64,000 nt of DNA from Williamsia muralis NBRC 105860 (GCF_001598915.1 NZ_BDAP01000001.1:992001-1056000), one strand, 5' to 3'; positions 35,809-45,156 are shown, counted from the stretch's first letter. The notes: a model not told the origin generated them from the sequence alone. A program made the numbers and translations.

Positions 35809-36720
35809 ATGGCTCAACCGATCTTGGTGACTGTCGACGGCGCGGTACTCGACCCTGACGTGCCGATCCTGCATGCGGACGACCTTGCTGCGGTCCGAGG
35901 CGACGGCATCTTCGAAACCCTGCTCGTCCGCGATGGGCGGGCTCGCGTGGTCGATCTGCATCTGCAGCGGCTCTCGCGCAGCGCCAAGGCGCTCGATCTG
36001 CCTGCTCCCGACGAGGAGAAATGGGCCGACGCGATTGCGACTGGTGCCAGGGTCTGGGCGGAGGCCAACGGCAACGCCGAAGGGCTCATGCGGCTGGTCT
36101 ACTCACGCGGACGGGAGTCGGCACCCGTCGACGCCGCGCCGCCGCGGGACCGCGACGAGACCGGGCTCACCCGTGAGGCGAACGCGGCCACCGAATATCT
36201 GACCGTCGGACCCGTTGCCGAACGGGCCGCCAAGGTCCGCGAGAACGGGGTGAAGGTCATCACCGCTCCCCGTGGATACTCGGTCGATCTCGCCGCGGTG
36301 GCCCCGTGGCAGTTGCTCGGTGCCAAAACCCTCAGCTATGCCACGAACATGGCTGCGCTGCGGTACGCCGCCGAGCAAGGCGCCGACGACGTCATCTACA
36401 CCAGCAGCGAGGGCTATGTGCTCGAGAGCCCGCGGTCGACGGTCATCGTGGTCGAAGGAAAACGGTTGATCACACCGCCACCCGAGATCGGCATCCTCAG
36501 TGGCACCACCCAGCAGGCCCTGTTCGCCCAGGCCAACAAGGACGGCTGGGAGACCGAGGTTCACGCCCTGCGTCCGGCAGACCTCATCTGTGCCGAATCG
36601 GTGTGGTTGGTGTCCAGCATCACGTTGGCCACCCGCGTCATCGAGCTCAATGGTTATTCGATGACGACTCCTGCTCGCCCACAGGACTTTTCGGCTCTGG
36701 TAGACCGCGCAATCGGCTGA
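35809..36720 (+). CDS. pabC: 4-amino-4-deoxychorismate lyase PabC
   Basis: 303-residue fold-type IV PLP enzyme that releases p-aminobenzoate from aminodeoxychorismate for folate synthesis. Landmarks: HADDLAAVRGDGIFETLLV, the lysine in LGAKTLSYATNMAAL (Schiff-base lysine), GYVLESPRSTVIVV and GILSGTTQQALF. ATG 35809 (MAQPILVTVDGA) is leaderless; an upstream in-frame ATG at 35749 lies inside the divergent gene and is rejected. Branched-chain or D-amino-acid aminotransferases are related, but the folate context with ygfZ favours PabC. Confidence 0.85.
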   Translation: MAQPILVTVDGAVLDPDVPILHADDLAAVRGDGIFETLLVRDGRARVVDLHLQRLSRSAKALDLPAPDEEKWADAIATGARVWAEANGNAEGLMRLVYSRGRESAPVDAAPPRDRDETGLTREANAATEYLTVGPVAERAAKVRENGVKVITAPRGYSVDLAAVAPWQLLGAKTLSYATNMAALRYAAEQGADDVIYTSSEGYVLESPRSTVIVVEGKRLITPPPEIGILSGTTQQALFAQANKDGWETEVHALRPADLICAESVWLVSSITLATRVIELNGYSMTTPARPQDFSALVDRAIG

Positions 36721-36807
36721 TTCGACCCGCCGTTCGGCATCGGTGAAGGTGCCCGGCGCCACACCGATTTTGCTTGTTCGTCATCTGCGCCCGGGCGTAC
36801 GCTGCAT

Positions 36808-36826
36808 CTACTACCTCTCGTAGTAG
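36808..36826. promoter_or_regulatory. Inverted repeat in the cydA promoter region
   Basis: CTACTAC (36808-36814) and GTAGTAG (36820-36826) flank CTCTC, 23 bases before the cydA start. It resembles the TACTAC/GTAGTA half sites described for BlaI-type repressors. Confidence 0.45.
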
Positions 36827-36848
36827 CGACTCGGCGAATGAGGCAAAA

Positions 36849-38366
36849 ATGGACGCTCTTGACGTCTCGCGGTGGCAGTTCGGGATCACCACCGTCTACC
36901 ACTTCATCCTGGTACCGCTGACGATCGGACTCGCTCCGATGGTTGCGGTGATGCAGACGGTGTGGGTCGTCACCGGCCGCGAGCAGTGGTATCGCGCCAC
37001 CAAGTTCTTCGGGAAGTTGCTGCTGATCAACTTCGCCCTCGGCGTCGCCACCGGCATCGTCCAGGAGTTCCAATTCGGGATGAACTGGAGCGAGTACAGC
37101 AGATTTGTCGGGGACGTGTTCGGCGGTCCGCTGGCGCTCGAAGGCCTCGTCGCCTTCTTCATGGAATCGACATTCTTGGGTCTGTGGATCTTCGGCTGGG
37201 ATCGCCTGCCGAAGAAGATCCATCTGCTGACGATCTGGATGGTTGCCATCGGCGTCAACGCGTCCGCGTGGTTCATCGTCGCTGCGAACTCGTGGATGCA
37301 GCACCCCGTCGGGGCGCAGTGGAACGAGGAAAAGCAACGTCCAGAGCTCAAGAGCCTGTGGGACGTGATGACCAACAGCACCACGTTGGCGGCTTTCCCT
37401 CACACCATCGCCGGCGCGTTCCTCACCGCCGGCACCTTCGTCGCGGGGATCGGCTGCTGGTGGATGGTGCGAAACATGCGGCAGGCCAAGCGCTCCAAAG
37501 GTGCCGAGGCGGACCGACTGGAGGCCGATGCGCGGACGCTGTACCGCCCGGTGACCCGCTTGGCCCTGTGGGTGATGATCGTCAGCGGCGTGGCCCTCGC
37601 CATCACCGGTGACGCGCAGGCCAAGCTCATGTTCGAACAGCAACCGATGAAGATGGCGTCGGCCGAGTCGTTGTGCGAGACCGAAAGCGGTGCAAGCTTT
37701 TCCATCCTTGCCATCGGCACCCAGAACAACTGCGAGTCCGTCACGCATCTGATCGAGGTGCCCAAGGCGTTGTCGTTCCTGGCCGACTACGACTTCAACT
37801 CCACCCTGCAGGGTGTCGAAGACCTGCAGGCGCAGCACGAGGCGAACTTCGGTCCCGGCAACTACAAGCCGAATCTCTTTGTCACGTACTGGGCGTTCCG
37901 TGCCATGATCGGATGGGCCCTCGGCTCGGCGGCGCTGGCTCTTCTCGCACTCTGGTTCACGCGCGGTGGTCGTATCCCCGATTCGAAGCGCTTCGGGACA
38001 TTTGCCATCTGGATGATCCCGACCCCGTTCTTGGCCAACAGTTCTGGCTGGATCTTCACCGAGATGGGGCGTCAGCCCTGGATGGTGGCACCCAATCCGA
38101 CGGGTCTGTCGCAGGTGCACCTGACCGTGCAAGAGGGCGTCAGCCGACACTCGGGCTACCTCGTCCTCACGTCGTTGATCATCTTCACCCTCCTCTATGG
38201 AGTGCTCGGCCTGATCTGGTTCACGTTGTTGCGCAAGTACACCCGCGAAGGTCCACAACCGTCCGACTCCGGGCCCCCGGTCGGTGGGTCGGGTGACGAC
38301 GGCGACGGCAGTGGTCGCGACGACGACGACGCCGATGACGTCAAACAACTCTCGTTCGCTTACTGA
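36849..38366 (+). CDS. cydA: Cytochrome bd ubiquinol oxidase subunit I
   Basis: 505-residue haem-bearing subunit of the bd-type quinol oxidase, a high-affinity terminal oxidase of the membrane. The N-terminal DVSRWQFGITTVYHFILVPL carries the axial histidine, and GRQPW (in EMGRQPWMVAPN) is the family signature near the C-terminal half. About nine membrane segments are expected. The C-terminus is unusually acidic, rich in Asp. ATG 36849 gives the family N-terminus (MDALDVSRWQFG) and follows GAGG. Starts operon cydA-cydB-cydD-cydC. Confidence 0.95.
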   Translation: MDALDVSRWQFGITTVYHFILVPLTIGLAPMVAVMQTVWVVTGREQWYRATKFFGKLLLINFALGVATGIVQEFQFGMNWSEYSRFVGDVFGGPLALEGLVAFFMESTFLGLWIFGWDRLPKKIHLLTIWMVAIGVNASAWFIVAANSWMQHPVGAQWNEEKQRPELKSLWDVMTNSTTLAAFPHTIAGAFLTAGTFVAGIGCWWMVRNMRQAKRSKGAEADRLEADARTLYRPVTRLALWVMIVSGVALAITGDAQAKLMFEQQPMKMASAESLCETESGASFSILAIGTQNNCESVTHLIEVPKALSFLADYDFNSTLQGVEDLQAQHEANFGPGNYKPNLFVTYWAFRAMIGWALGSAALALLALWFTRGGRIPDSKRFGTFAIWMIPTPFLANSSGWIFTEMGRQPWMVAPNPTGLSQVHLTVQEGVSRHSGYLVLTSLIIFTLLYGVLGLIWFTLLRKYTREGPQPSDSGPPVGGSGDDGDGSGRDDDDADDVKQLSFAY

Positions 38367-38383
38367 AAGGCCGAGGTGACGTG

Positions 38384-39445
38384 ATGAGCCTTGCTGAGTT
38401 CTGGTTCGCACTCGTCGGAGTGCTGTTCCTCGGCTACTTCGTACTCGAGGGTTTCGACTTCGGGGTCGGGATGCTCATGCCTTTTCTGGGCCGGGCGAAG
38501 GACGGGGTGTCCGGGGACACCAGGCGACGGGTCATGCTCAACACCATCGGCCCGGTGTGGGACGGCAACGAGGTGTGGTTGATCACCGGCGGTGGCGCCT
38601 TGTTCGCGGCCTTTCCTGCCTGGTACGCAACGATGTTCAGTACCTTCTATCTCCCGTTGCTGCTCATCCTCGTCGGGCTGATCACCCGGGTCGTCTCCAT
38701 CGAGTGGCGTGGGAAGATCGACGACCCGCGGTGGCGTCGGTGGGCCGACGTCGGGATCGGGCTCGGCTCGTGGCTGCCGGCCGTTCTGTGGGGCGTCGCG
38801 TTCGCCAACCTGGTGCGCGGACTTCCCATCGACGGTGAGGAGCAGTTCACCGGCAATATCCTCGACCTGCTGTCTCCGTACGCACTGCTCGGCGGCGCTG
38901 CCACCGCCTTGTTGTTCATCACCCACGGCGCGGTGTTCCTGGCGCTCAAGACCGGTGGCGACATGCAGCGTGAGTCCATGAGGACCGCAGCCTGGCTCGC
39001 CGTTCCGACCACCATCGTCGCCGCGGTGTGGGGTGTGTGGACCCAGCTGGCCTACGGCAAGGGATGGACGTGGGCGGCACTGGCGGTTGCCGCGGTGGCC
39101 GTTGTCGCCGCCACGGCGCTGGCCTGGATGCGAAGGGAGGGATGGGCATTCGTCGCCACCTGCTTCGCCATCTTCGGTGTGGTGGTCCTGATCCTCGGGT
39201 CGATGTTCCCCAACGTCATCCCGTCCACCACCGACCCGGCATTCCACATGACCGTTGAGGGGAGTGCCTCGAGTCATCACACATTGGTGGTGATCACGTG
39301 GGCGGCAGCGTTCATCACCCCCGTGGTGCTCGCCTATCAGGGCTGGACGTATTGGGTGTTCCGGCAGCGCATCTCGACATCACAGATCCCCCCGTCCATC
39401 GGATTGGCACTACGCGAACGAAAAGCCGCCGAGGCACCGAGATGA
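38384..39445 (+). CDS. cydB: Cytochrome bd ubiquinol oxidase subunit II
   Basis: 353-residue CydB with eight or nine membrane segments; the N-terminal GYFVLEGFDFGVGMLMPFLG and NTIGPVWDGNEVWLITGGGA are diagnostic. ATG 38384 follows GAGG; GTG 38381 is a close alternative. The stop overlaps the cydD start (ATGA), so the oxidase subunits and the exporter are co-translated. Confidence 0.95.
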   Translation: MSLAEFWFALVGVLFLGYFVLEGFDFGVGMLMPFLGRAKDGVSGDTRRRVMLNTIGPVWDGNEVWLITGGGALFAAFPAWYATMFSTFYLPLLLILVGLITRVVSIEWRGKIDDPRWRRWADVGIGLGSWLPAVLWGVAFANLVRGLPIDGEEQFTGNILDLLSPYALLGGAATALLFITHGAVFLALKTGGDMQRESMRTAAWLAVPTTIVAAVWGVWTQLAYGKGWTWAALAVAAVAVVAATALAWMRREGWAFVATCFAIFGVVVLILGSMFPNVIPSTTDPAFHMTVEGSASSHHTLVVITWAAAFITPVVLAYQGWTYWVFRQRISTSQIPPSIGLALRERKAAEAPR

Positions 39446-41136
39446 CCGCGTCGGGGCGACGGCGACGGACTAGACCGCCGATCGATCCGCGCCTGTGGAG
39501 ATACTCACGGACCTCGCGCCGGTACCTGGTGATCACGGTGCTCATGGCCGTGGTGTCGGTCGCGACCGTCATCGTCACCGCGGCGATGGTGGCCTCGATT
39601 TTGTCGGAACTGATCGTCTCTCCGGGGCTGCGCAGCCTCGATGCGCAAGCGTCCCATCTGATCTGGCTGGCGGCGTCGGTAGTGGTGCGGGTGGCCGCGA
39701 CCTACCTCCACGACCGCTACGCCCATCGCGCGGGCGCCCAGGTGATCGCCGAATTGCGCGAGGCGGCCCTGGCCGTGGTGTCAGACCCAGCTCGCACCGC
39801 ACCGCGTGATCTGCTCACCCGTCGTGAGCGTCTTGCCACCATCCTCACCCGCGGCATCGAGGCGCTGGGGCCGTATCTGACCGGATATGTCCCCGCCCTT
39901 GTCCTTTCGGTGGTGGTGATCCCGGTGCTGATCGTGGTGATGGCGATGGCCGACATGACGTCGGCGATCATCGTGGTCATCACACTGCCGCTGATACCGA
40001 TCTTCATGATCCTCATCGGGGTGATGACCCGCGATCGCACGGCTGACCGGCTGGCGGCGATGAGTCGGCTCTCGTCCCAATTGCTCGACCTCATCGCCGG
40101 GATACCCACACTGCGCGCACTGGGGCGCGAGCTGGAGCCGGCCGGTCGTATCGGTGAGTTGGGGCAGGCTCATCGGCGCAGCACCATGAAGGCACTTCGG
40201 ATCGCCTTCCTGTCGGGTGCGGTGCTGGAATTCCTCGCCACCCTCTGCGTGGCATTGGTCGCCGTGAGCATCGGACTGCGCCTGGTCTTCGGCGACATGG
40301 GGCTGTACGGGGGTGTCCTGGCCCTGGTGCTCGCACCGGAGATCTACCTGCCGCTACGGGCCGCGGGGGCTCAGTTCCACAACTCGGAGGCCGGGACGGC
40401 CAGCGCTGATGAGATATTCGACATCATCGAGGCGGAATCTGCCGCGCCGACAACAGTCGGCCGGTCGGTACCGGTCGCCGGAGCCGCCATCACCTTGTCC
40501 GGCGTCGGCGTCGAAGATCGCGACGGCTGGGCCCCGGACGATGTGACGGCGACCATCCGGCCGGGCCGCCTGACCGTGGTCGTCGGGCCCAACGGGGCAG
40601 GGAAATCGACTGTCCTCTCAGCGATCCTGAGACTGCAAGACCTGGACGCCGGCTCCATCCTGATCGGCGACGTGCCGGTGGCCGACTTCGACCGGGAAGC
40701 GTTGTGGGAGCAGGTCTCTTGGCTACCACAGCACCCGGTGCTGGTACCGGGCACCGTGAGGGACAACTTTCTCCTCGGTGGGCCGATCTCCGATGCGGAT
40801 CGCGAAACGGCATGCCGAGCAAGCGGTTTCGACGAAGTGGTCGCCGGCTTGCCGCAGGGGTGGGACACCCAGCTCGGGCACGGGGGAGTGGGGCTGTCGG
40901 CGGGTCAGCGGCAACGCCTGGCGCTTGCCCGTGTGCTGGCATCGCCCGCGCCGCTGCTGTTGCTCGATGAACCGACCACTCACCTCGATGCGGTGGCCGA
41001 GACCGAGGTGTGCCGGGTGCTGCAGGCACGCGCCCACGCCGGTGACACCGTTGTTGTTGTCGCTCACCGTCCGGCGTTGCTCGCGGCAGCCGACGACGTG
41101 GTCGAGATCGGAGCGCATGTCCATGTCCGTCGTTGA
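39442..41136 (+). CDS. cydD: CydD, ABC exporter half for cytochrome bd assembly
   Basis: 564-residue ABC half-exporter: six N-terminal membrane segments, then an ATPase with Walker A VGPNGAGKST, signature LSAGQRQR, and Walker B LLLLDEPTTHLD. The CydDC exporter moves thiols to the envelope and is needed to assemble cytochrome bd. The ATG overlaps the cydB stop; an upstream in-frame codon at 39298 lies inside cydB. It overlaps cydC by about 20 bases. Confidence 0.92.
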   Translation: MTASGRRRRTRPPIDPRLWRYSRTSRRYLVITVLMAVVSVATVIVTAAMVASILSELIVSPGLRSLDAQASHLIWLAASVVVRVAATYLHDRYAHRAGAQVIAELREAALAVVSDPARTAPRDLLTRRERLATILTRGIEALGPYLTGYVPALVLSVVVIPVLIVVMAMADMTSAIIVVITLPLIPIFMILIGVMTRDRTADRLAAMSRLSSQLLDLIAGIPTLRALGRELEPAGRIGELGQAHRRSTMKALRIAFLSGAVLEFLATLCVALVAVSIGLRLVFGDMGLYGGVLALVLAPEIYLPLRAAGAQFHNSEAGTASADEIFDIIEAESAAPTTVGRSVPVAGAAITLSGVGVEDRDGWAPDDVTATIRPGRLTVVVGPNGAGKSTVLSAILRLQDLDAGSILIGDVPVADFDREALWEQVSWLPQHPVLVPGTVRDNFLLGGPISDADRETACRASGFDEVVAGLPQGWDTQLGHGGVGLSAGQRQRLALARVLASPAPLLLLDEPTTHLDAVAETEVCRVLQARAHAGDTVVVVAHRPALLAAADDVVEIGAHVHVRR

Positions 41137-42826
41137 GAAGTGGTCGGCGGTGCGTGAGGATCCACTCTGGCGTGCCATGGGTCTACTCGGCCTGCGGAGA
41201 CAGTTGGTGGCGAAGTCGCTGCTGCTGGGAATGCTCGGTGCCGGTAGCGCGCTGGCGCTTGCCGCGCTGTCGGCATGGTTGATCACTCGCGCCTGGCAGA
41301 TGCCGCCGGTTCTCTATCTGTCGCTCGCCGTGACAGCTGTGCGAGCGCTCGGCATCTCGCGGGGGCTGTTCCGCTACCTCGAGCGGCTGGCCACACACGA
41401 TGTGGCCCTCGATGCGATGTCGACTGCGCGCCGCCGACTGTACGTCGCCCTCGCGGGTGGACCGTCTGGTTACTCGGTGGGATTGCGCCGCGGAGAGTTG
41501 TTGTCGCGCACAGGTGCCGATGTCGACGAGGTGGGCAATGCCTTGATCCGGGCCCTCATACCCATCGGGGTGTCGATGGTGGTGTCCGGCGCCGCGGTCG
41601 TGATCATGGCGTGTGTCTCGTTGTGGGCGGCGGTCGCCTTGGCCGGTTGCCTGCTGATCAGTGGCGCAGTTGCGCCGTGGGGTGCCGCACGCGGTGCTCG
41701 CCGTGCCGCAGTGGATGCTGCCGTGGCGCAGGCGCGCAGCGCCGAGGCGATGATGAATCTGCTCGATCACGGATCCGAGCTGGCTGTGACACGTCGTCGC
41801 GCAGAGGTGTTGACCGACTTGGCATCTGCCGAGGCCGATGCCCGCAGCGCAACCGACCGTGGAGCCCGGCAGAGCGCATGGGCGGCGGCCGCCACACCAC
41901 TTGCCGTCGGGGTCGCGGTGATCGTGGCGGCGCTGATCGGCATCGGCATGGCTGATTCGGTGTCCCCGATGACGCTGGGCGTTCTGATCCTCTTGCCCCT
42001 GAGTGCTTTCGACTCCACCAGCACCATGACCGACGCTGCGATGACACTGTCGCGCAGCCGCCTTGCGGCGCGGCGGATCATGACCCTCGTCGACCGCGCG
42101 CACGACTACCGAAACGCGCGCCCGAACCGGTCGACTGCGCTGCCGCCCGGGCACCTGACGGTCCGTGGCTTGCGATGGGGGTGGCCCGGCGGGGCGGTGT
42201 TCGGCGGGTCTGCCGGCCTGGACCTGGACGTGGAACCGGGGTCCAGGATCGCCCTCGTGGGTCCGAGTGGCTGTGGGAAGTCCACACTCTTGCTGACGTT
42301 GGCCGGTTTGTTGGAGCCGGTGTCGGGAACCGTCACCGTTTCGAGTAAGAATGATTCGGACCCAAGATATTTCGCGGAGAACGGTCACGTTTTCACCACC
42401 AGTGTCCGCGAGAACCTGCTCGTCTCACGCGGGGACGCGACCGACGAGGTGCTGATGTCGGCGTTGGCATCCGTCGGCCTCGACACCTGGGTCGGTGGAT
42501 TGCCGGATGGGCTCGACACGATCCTCGAAGGAGGTGCGGACGCCATCAGCGGGGGACAGCGGAGACGGCTGCTCGTGGCGCGCGCCCTGATCAACCCCTC
42601 GCCGGTGCTGCTCATCGACGAACCCGGCGAAAATCTCGACCGTGCCGATGCGGACAGAGTGCAGGCCGGACTCCTCGATGTCGGTGGCGGGCTCGTCGAC
42701 CGTGAACGCGCGGTCGTTGTTGTCTCGCACCGACTACCGGCCTCTCATCGTGCCGACAGGGTCATCGATCTGGGGGCGAATTCGCTACGAGAAAAAGCGG
42801 TTGCCGACCTATCGAACCGGGGGTAA
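41117..42826 (+). CDS. cydC: CydC, second ABC exporter half
   Basis: 569-residue ABC half-exporter, with membrane helices (LLGMLGAGSALALAALSAWL near the start) and an ATPase with Walker [10 protein letters not shown], signature ISGGQRRR and Walker B LLIDEPGENLD. Partner of CydD. The start is ATG 41117 (MSMSVVEKW) or ATG 41123; both overlap the cydD end. In-frame codons further upstream lie inside cydD. Confidence 0.9.
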   Translation: MSMSVVEKWSAVREDPLWRAMGLLGLRRQLVAKSLLLGMLGAGSALALAALSAWLITRAWQMPPVLYLSLAVTAVRALGISRGLFRYLERLATHDVALDAMSTARRRLYVALAGGPSGYSVGLRRGELLSRTGADVDEVGNALIRALIPIGVSMVVSGAAVVIMACVSLWAAVALAGCLLISGAVAPWGAARGARRAAVDAAVAQARSAEAMMNLLDHGSELAVTRRRAEVLTDLASAEADARSATDRGARQSAWAAAATPLAVGVAVIVAALIGIGMADSVSPMTLGVLILLPLSAFDSTSTMTDAAMTLSRSRLAARRIMTLVDRAHDYRNARPNRSTALPPGHLTVRGLRWGWPGGAVFGGSAGLDLDVEPGSRIALVGPSGCGKSTLLLTLAGLLEPVSGTVTVSSKNDSDPRYFAENGHVFTTSVRENLLVSRGDATDEVLMSALASVGLDTWVGGLPDGLDTILEGGADAISGGQRRRLLVARALINPSPVLLIDEPGENLDRADADRVQAGLLDVGGGLVDRERAVVVVSHRLPASHRADRVIDLGANSLREKAVADLSNRG

Positions 42827-42840
42827 CTTCGTCCGTACAC

Positions 42841-42894
42841 GAGGAAGGAGGTGGTCTGAAGTTGAATTCTTGGACACGTGAGGTGACCATCAGC
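42841..42894 (+). other. Strong Shine-Dalgarno sequence before a very short open frame
   Basis: AAGGAGGTGG (42845-42854) is nearly a full complement of the 16S rRNA 3' end. It is followed by TTG at 42862 and the frame NSWTREVTIS ending TAA (42892-42894), an 11-residue peptide. No protein family is recognised; the same peptide-like motif gives the impression of conservation from memory only. Confidence 0.4.
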
Positions 42895-42981
42895 TAACGG
42901 CCGTTTCGGTGGATTGGCCCGATCGGGATCGCACATCGGTTGCGTCCCAGCGGTCGTCAGCTGAATCCACAATGGTCACCG

Positions 42982-43046
42982 GACCCCCGCACCTCGGCCT
43001 TGTCCAGGCCGAGAGAGCCCGCTGAGAAGTGGGTGGTGCGGGGGTC
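42982..43046. terminator. Two-tier hairpin between convergent cydC and hxlR
   Basis: Outer arms GACCCCCGCACC (42982-42993) and 43035-43046 are perfect 12-base complements; an inner stem CTCGGCCT (42993-43000)/AGGCCGAG (43006-43013) sits in the loop. Located between stops at 42826 (+) and 43079 (-), so bidirectional. Confidence 0.65.
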
Positions 43047-43078
43047 TATCCATTTCTCCGGCGTTCCTTGTCGGAGGT

Positions 43079-43486
43079 TCAGGCGGTTTGCTTCGAATCG
43101 GCAGCCGAGCGCGCCTCGATGATCCGATGGCAGTTGGTCTCGGACCACTCGCGGATCGCGTCGACGGGACCCATCAGAGACAGGCCGAGGTCGGTCAGCT
43201 GGTACTCCACCCGCGGCGGGATCTCCGCATAGACCGTGCGGGTCACGAGGCCGTCACGCTCGAGGGCGCGGAGCGTCTGGGTGAGCACCTTGGGTGTCAC
43301 CACACCGATCATGTCCCGCAGAACCGTGAAGCGAACCGGCCCCGGTCGCAGCCCCATCAGCACGAGCAGAGTCCACCGGTCACTGAGTCGTTCCACGACG
43401 GTTCTGCTCGGGCAGTTCGGCTTGAGTACATCGGGCGGGGGTGAGGTGCGCGCGGTCTTGTCGCCCTCTTGCTGGATGCTTTCCAC
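43079..43486 (-). CDS. HxlR-family regulator
   Basis: 135-residue HxlR-type winged-helix regulator: SRTVVERLSDRWTLLVLMGL, then VTPKVLTQTLRALERDGLV (recognition helix) and PPRVEYQLTDLGLSL. Start GTG 43486 gives the family length; a TAACTT -10 lies five bases upstream, a tight but possible leaderless spacing. Longer frames upstream would cross into the divergent gene's promoter. It likely controls the divergent epimerase and itself through the inverted repeat 43510-43558. Confidence 0.82.
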   Translation of the reverse strand: MESIQQEGDKTARTSPPPDVLKPNCPSRTVVERLSDRWTLLVLMGLRPGPVRFTVLRDMIGVVTPKVLTQTLRALERDGLVTRTVYAEIPPRVEYQLTDLGLSLMGPVDAIREWSETNCHRIIEARSAADSKQTA

Positions 43487-43509
43487 GGGGTAAGTTAAGC
43501 ACGTTGAAG

Positions 43510-43558
43510 TCATCAGTTTCCAGCAGATACCGTCCTGCTCACAGTCATAAACTGATGA
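43510..43558. promoter_or_regulatory. Inverted repeat between hxlR and the divergent gene
   Basis: TCATCAGTTT (43510-43519) and AAACTGATGA (43549-43558) are perfect complements, 29 bases apart. The right arm ends at the ribosome site (GAAAGG) of the gene starting at 43569. A candidate HxlR operator. Confidence 0.5.
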
Positions 43559-43568
43559 AAGGACGACC

Positions 43569-44444
43569 ATGAACATCGCCTTGACCGGAGCGACCGGCTA
43601 TATCGGAGGCGCTGTCCTCGACGCGCTCATCGAGGGTGGCACGACGGTGGCTGCTGTGGTGCGATCGGACGCAGCCGCTGACACCGTACGGGCCAAAGGT
43701 GCCGAGCCCGTCGTGATGGACCTGACCGACAGGGGAGCGTTGCGCCGTGTGTTGGCCCAGGCGGATGGAGCCGTTCACGCGGCGAGCCCGGGTGATGCGA
43801 CCAGTGCCGACGTGGACTCCGCTGTCGTCGACGCCGTGATCGAGGAGTTCTCGGGAACAGCCAAACCGTATGTCCACACCAGCGGTATCTGGCTGTGGGG
43901 GTCGCACCCCGACATCACAGAGGATTCACCGTTGGATCCGCCGGCGATCGTGGCCTGGCGGGTGGAGCGGGAAGACCGTCTTCTCGACTCGTCCGTCGCC
44001 GCGACGGTCATTGCCCCCGGCGTCGTCCATGGTGAGGGTGGTGGCATCGCCAACCTGCTCGTCGATGCGCCGGCCGCCGCTGGAACAGATGGTCTGAGCC
44101 TGATCGGTGATGGCACGCAACACTGGGGTCTGGTGCACGTGCGCGACCTTGCCGCGCTCTATGTGCTTGCGTTACAGACCAATCCGGGTGGCCGAGTGAT
44201 CGGTGTGAGTCACACGGCCACAGTTGGTGACCTGGCTGCTGCGGCGCACCCACATGCTCGACTTGTTGCGGCAACGGTCGACGAGACCCGGGCACGGCTC
44301 GGTGGGGACTTCGCCGATGCCCTGTTGCTCGATCAGCGGGTGGGCTCGGGCCTGCGCGCGAGAGATCTCGGCTGGCGTCCTCAGCGTGCGTCGCTGTCGG
44401 ATGAGCTGGCGAACGGCTATCGGGCGGCGAACGTCGGCATCTAG
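43569..44444 (+). CDS. NAD-dependent epimerase/dehydratase family protein
   Basis: 291-residue extended SDR with the nucleotide site [12 protein letters not shown] near residues 5-16. The catalytic tyrosine region is unusual: no clear YxxxK is seen, so it may be an atypical NmrA-like or NAD-binding redox/quinone-handling member. ATG 43569 has GAAAGG upstream. It diverges from hxlR, the usual pairing for a stress-inducible reductase. The substrate is unknown. Confidence 0.78.
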   Translation: MNIALTGATGYIGGAVLDALIEGGTTVAAVVRSDAAADTVRAKGAEPVVMDLTDRGALRRVLAQADGAVHAASPGDATSADVDSAVVDAVIEEFSGTAKPYVHTSGIWLWGSHPDITEDSPLDPPAIVAWRVEREDRLLDSSVAATVIAPGVVHGEGGGIANLLVDAPAAAGTDGLSLIGDGTQHWGLVHVRDLAALYVLALQTNPGGRVIGVSHTATVGDLAAAAHPHARLVAATVDETRARLGGDFADALLLDQRVGSGLRARDLGWRPQRASLSDELANGYRAANVGI

Positions 44445-45055
44445 CCGGCGTAGCGGCGCAGTTTGGCCGATGCGCGGGGAACGAGGTCGCCGTCCGCGTC
44501 GACCCGTTCCTCGACGTAGGCGAGATCGCCGTCCTCGACGAGGCCGTACAGACGTTTGGCGCCTCCGGCACGAGGGCCCGACGCAGCTTTGATCACGACG
44601 TCGGTGGCCAATTCCCACGATGTCTGATTGAGCGGCTTGCCGTAGAACAGTTCCACCCAGCCCTCGGCATGGGTGAGGAGGAGTTCGATGACGTCGTCTT
44701 CGCCGATTCGCCAGAACCCGGCCTCGCGCTCGCCAGGGCCGACGTAGTTGGCGTCCGCGTCGATGACCCAGGTGCGCGATTGCCAGACAAGGTAGTTGCC
44801 GCCGTCGTGGCTGATGACGACCTGCTGGCCGAAGTGGTGGTCACCGTTCTCGGGGTCGTAGCCTTCCCCTTCGCCGCGCCACACACCGACCATGGGTAGG
44901 AGCGCCAACAGCCCGGGATGCAGGTCAGGGCCCTGACGCAGGTTGGCCGTGTCGTCCGGCAGCGGCAGATCGGGCAGTGACGGGACGTTACGCGCTGCGG
45001 TTTCCTGCGCGCGGATCGCCGCCTGATTGATCGCTTCGTCGCCCGAACGGGTCAC
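44441..45055 (-). CDS. Ferric nitrobindin-like protein
   Basis: 204-residue beta-barrel of the nitrobindin family, with the diagnostic GVWRGEGEG (GxWxGxG). The haem-ligand histidine expected in the C-terminal strand is not present: the region reads [12 protein letters not shown] with arginine in its place, as in proteins called ferric nitrobindin-like (I recall Rv0813c). Haem binding and peroxynitrite chemistry may therefore be weak or absent. GTG 45055 overlaps the stop of the 32-residue membrane peptide (GTGA), so its translation is coupled to it. Confidence 0.85.
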   Translation of the reverse strand: MTRSGDEAINQAAIRAQETAARNVPSLPDLPLPDDTANLRQGPDLHPGLLALLPMVGVWRGEGEGYDPENGDHHFGQQVVISHDGGNYLVWQSRTWVIDADANYVGPGEREAGFWRIGEDDVIELLLTHAEGWVELFYGKPLNQTSWELATDVVIKAASGPRAGGAKRLYGLVEDGDLAYVEERVDADGDLVPRASAKLRRYAG

Positions 45056-45150
45056 GATTCGTCAGTGACCAGCCGGTAGAGGACGTACAGGCCAAACCAG
45101 GAAATCAGGATGGTTGCCAGCACCAGCAACGCTTCGAAGAATATGACCAC
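45052..45150 (-). CDS. 32-residue single-span membrane peptide
   Basis: The frame from GTG 45150 reads [18 protein letters not shown], then [14 protein letters not shown] and TGA at 45052-45054. It is hydrophobic over residues 2-26 and could be one membrane span, with a short polar tail DES. TAGAAT (45162-45157) lies exactly six bases before the GTG, the leaderless promoter spacing. Its TGA overlaps the GTG of the nitrobindin gene, so the two are coupled. Function unknown. No homologue can be named. A small regulator or anchor for a membrane process is a guess. Confidence 0.7.
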   Translation of the reverse strand: MVIFFEALLVLATILISWFGLYVLYRLVTDES

Positions 45151-45156
45151 CAGAGC

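Noticed and set aside
36654-38411. 585-codon open frame on the minus strand opposite cydA
   Set aside because: Exactly antisense to CydA, whose membrane pattern and motifs are unambiguous.
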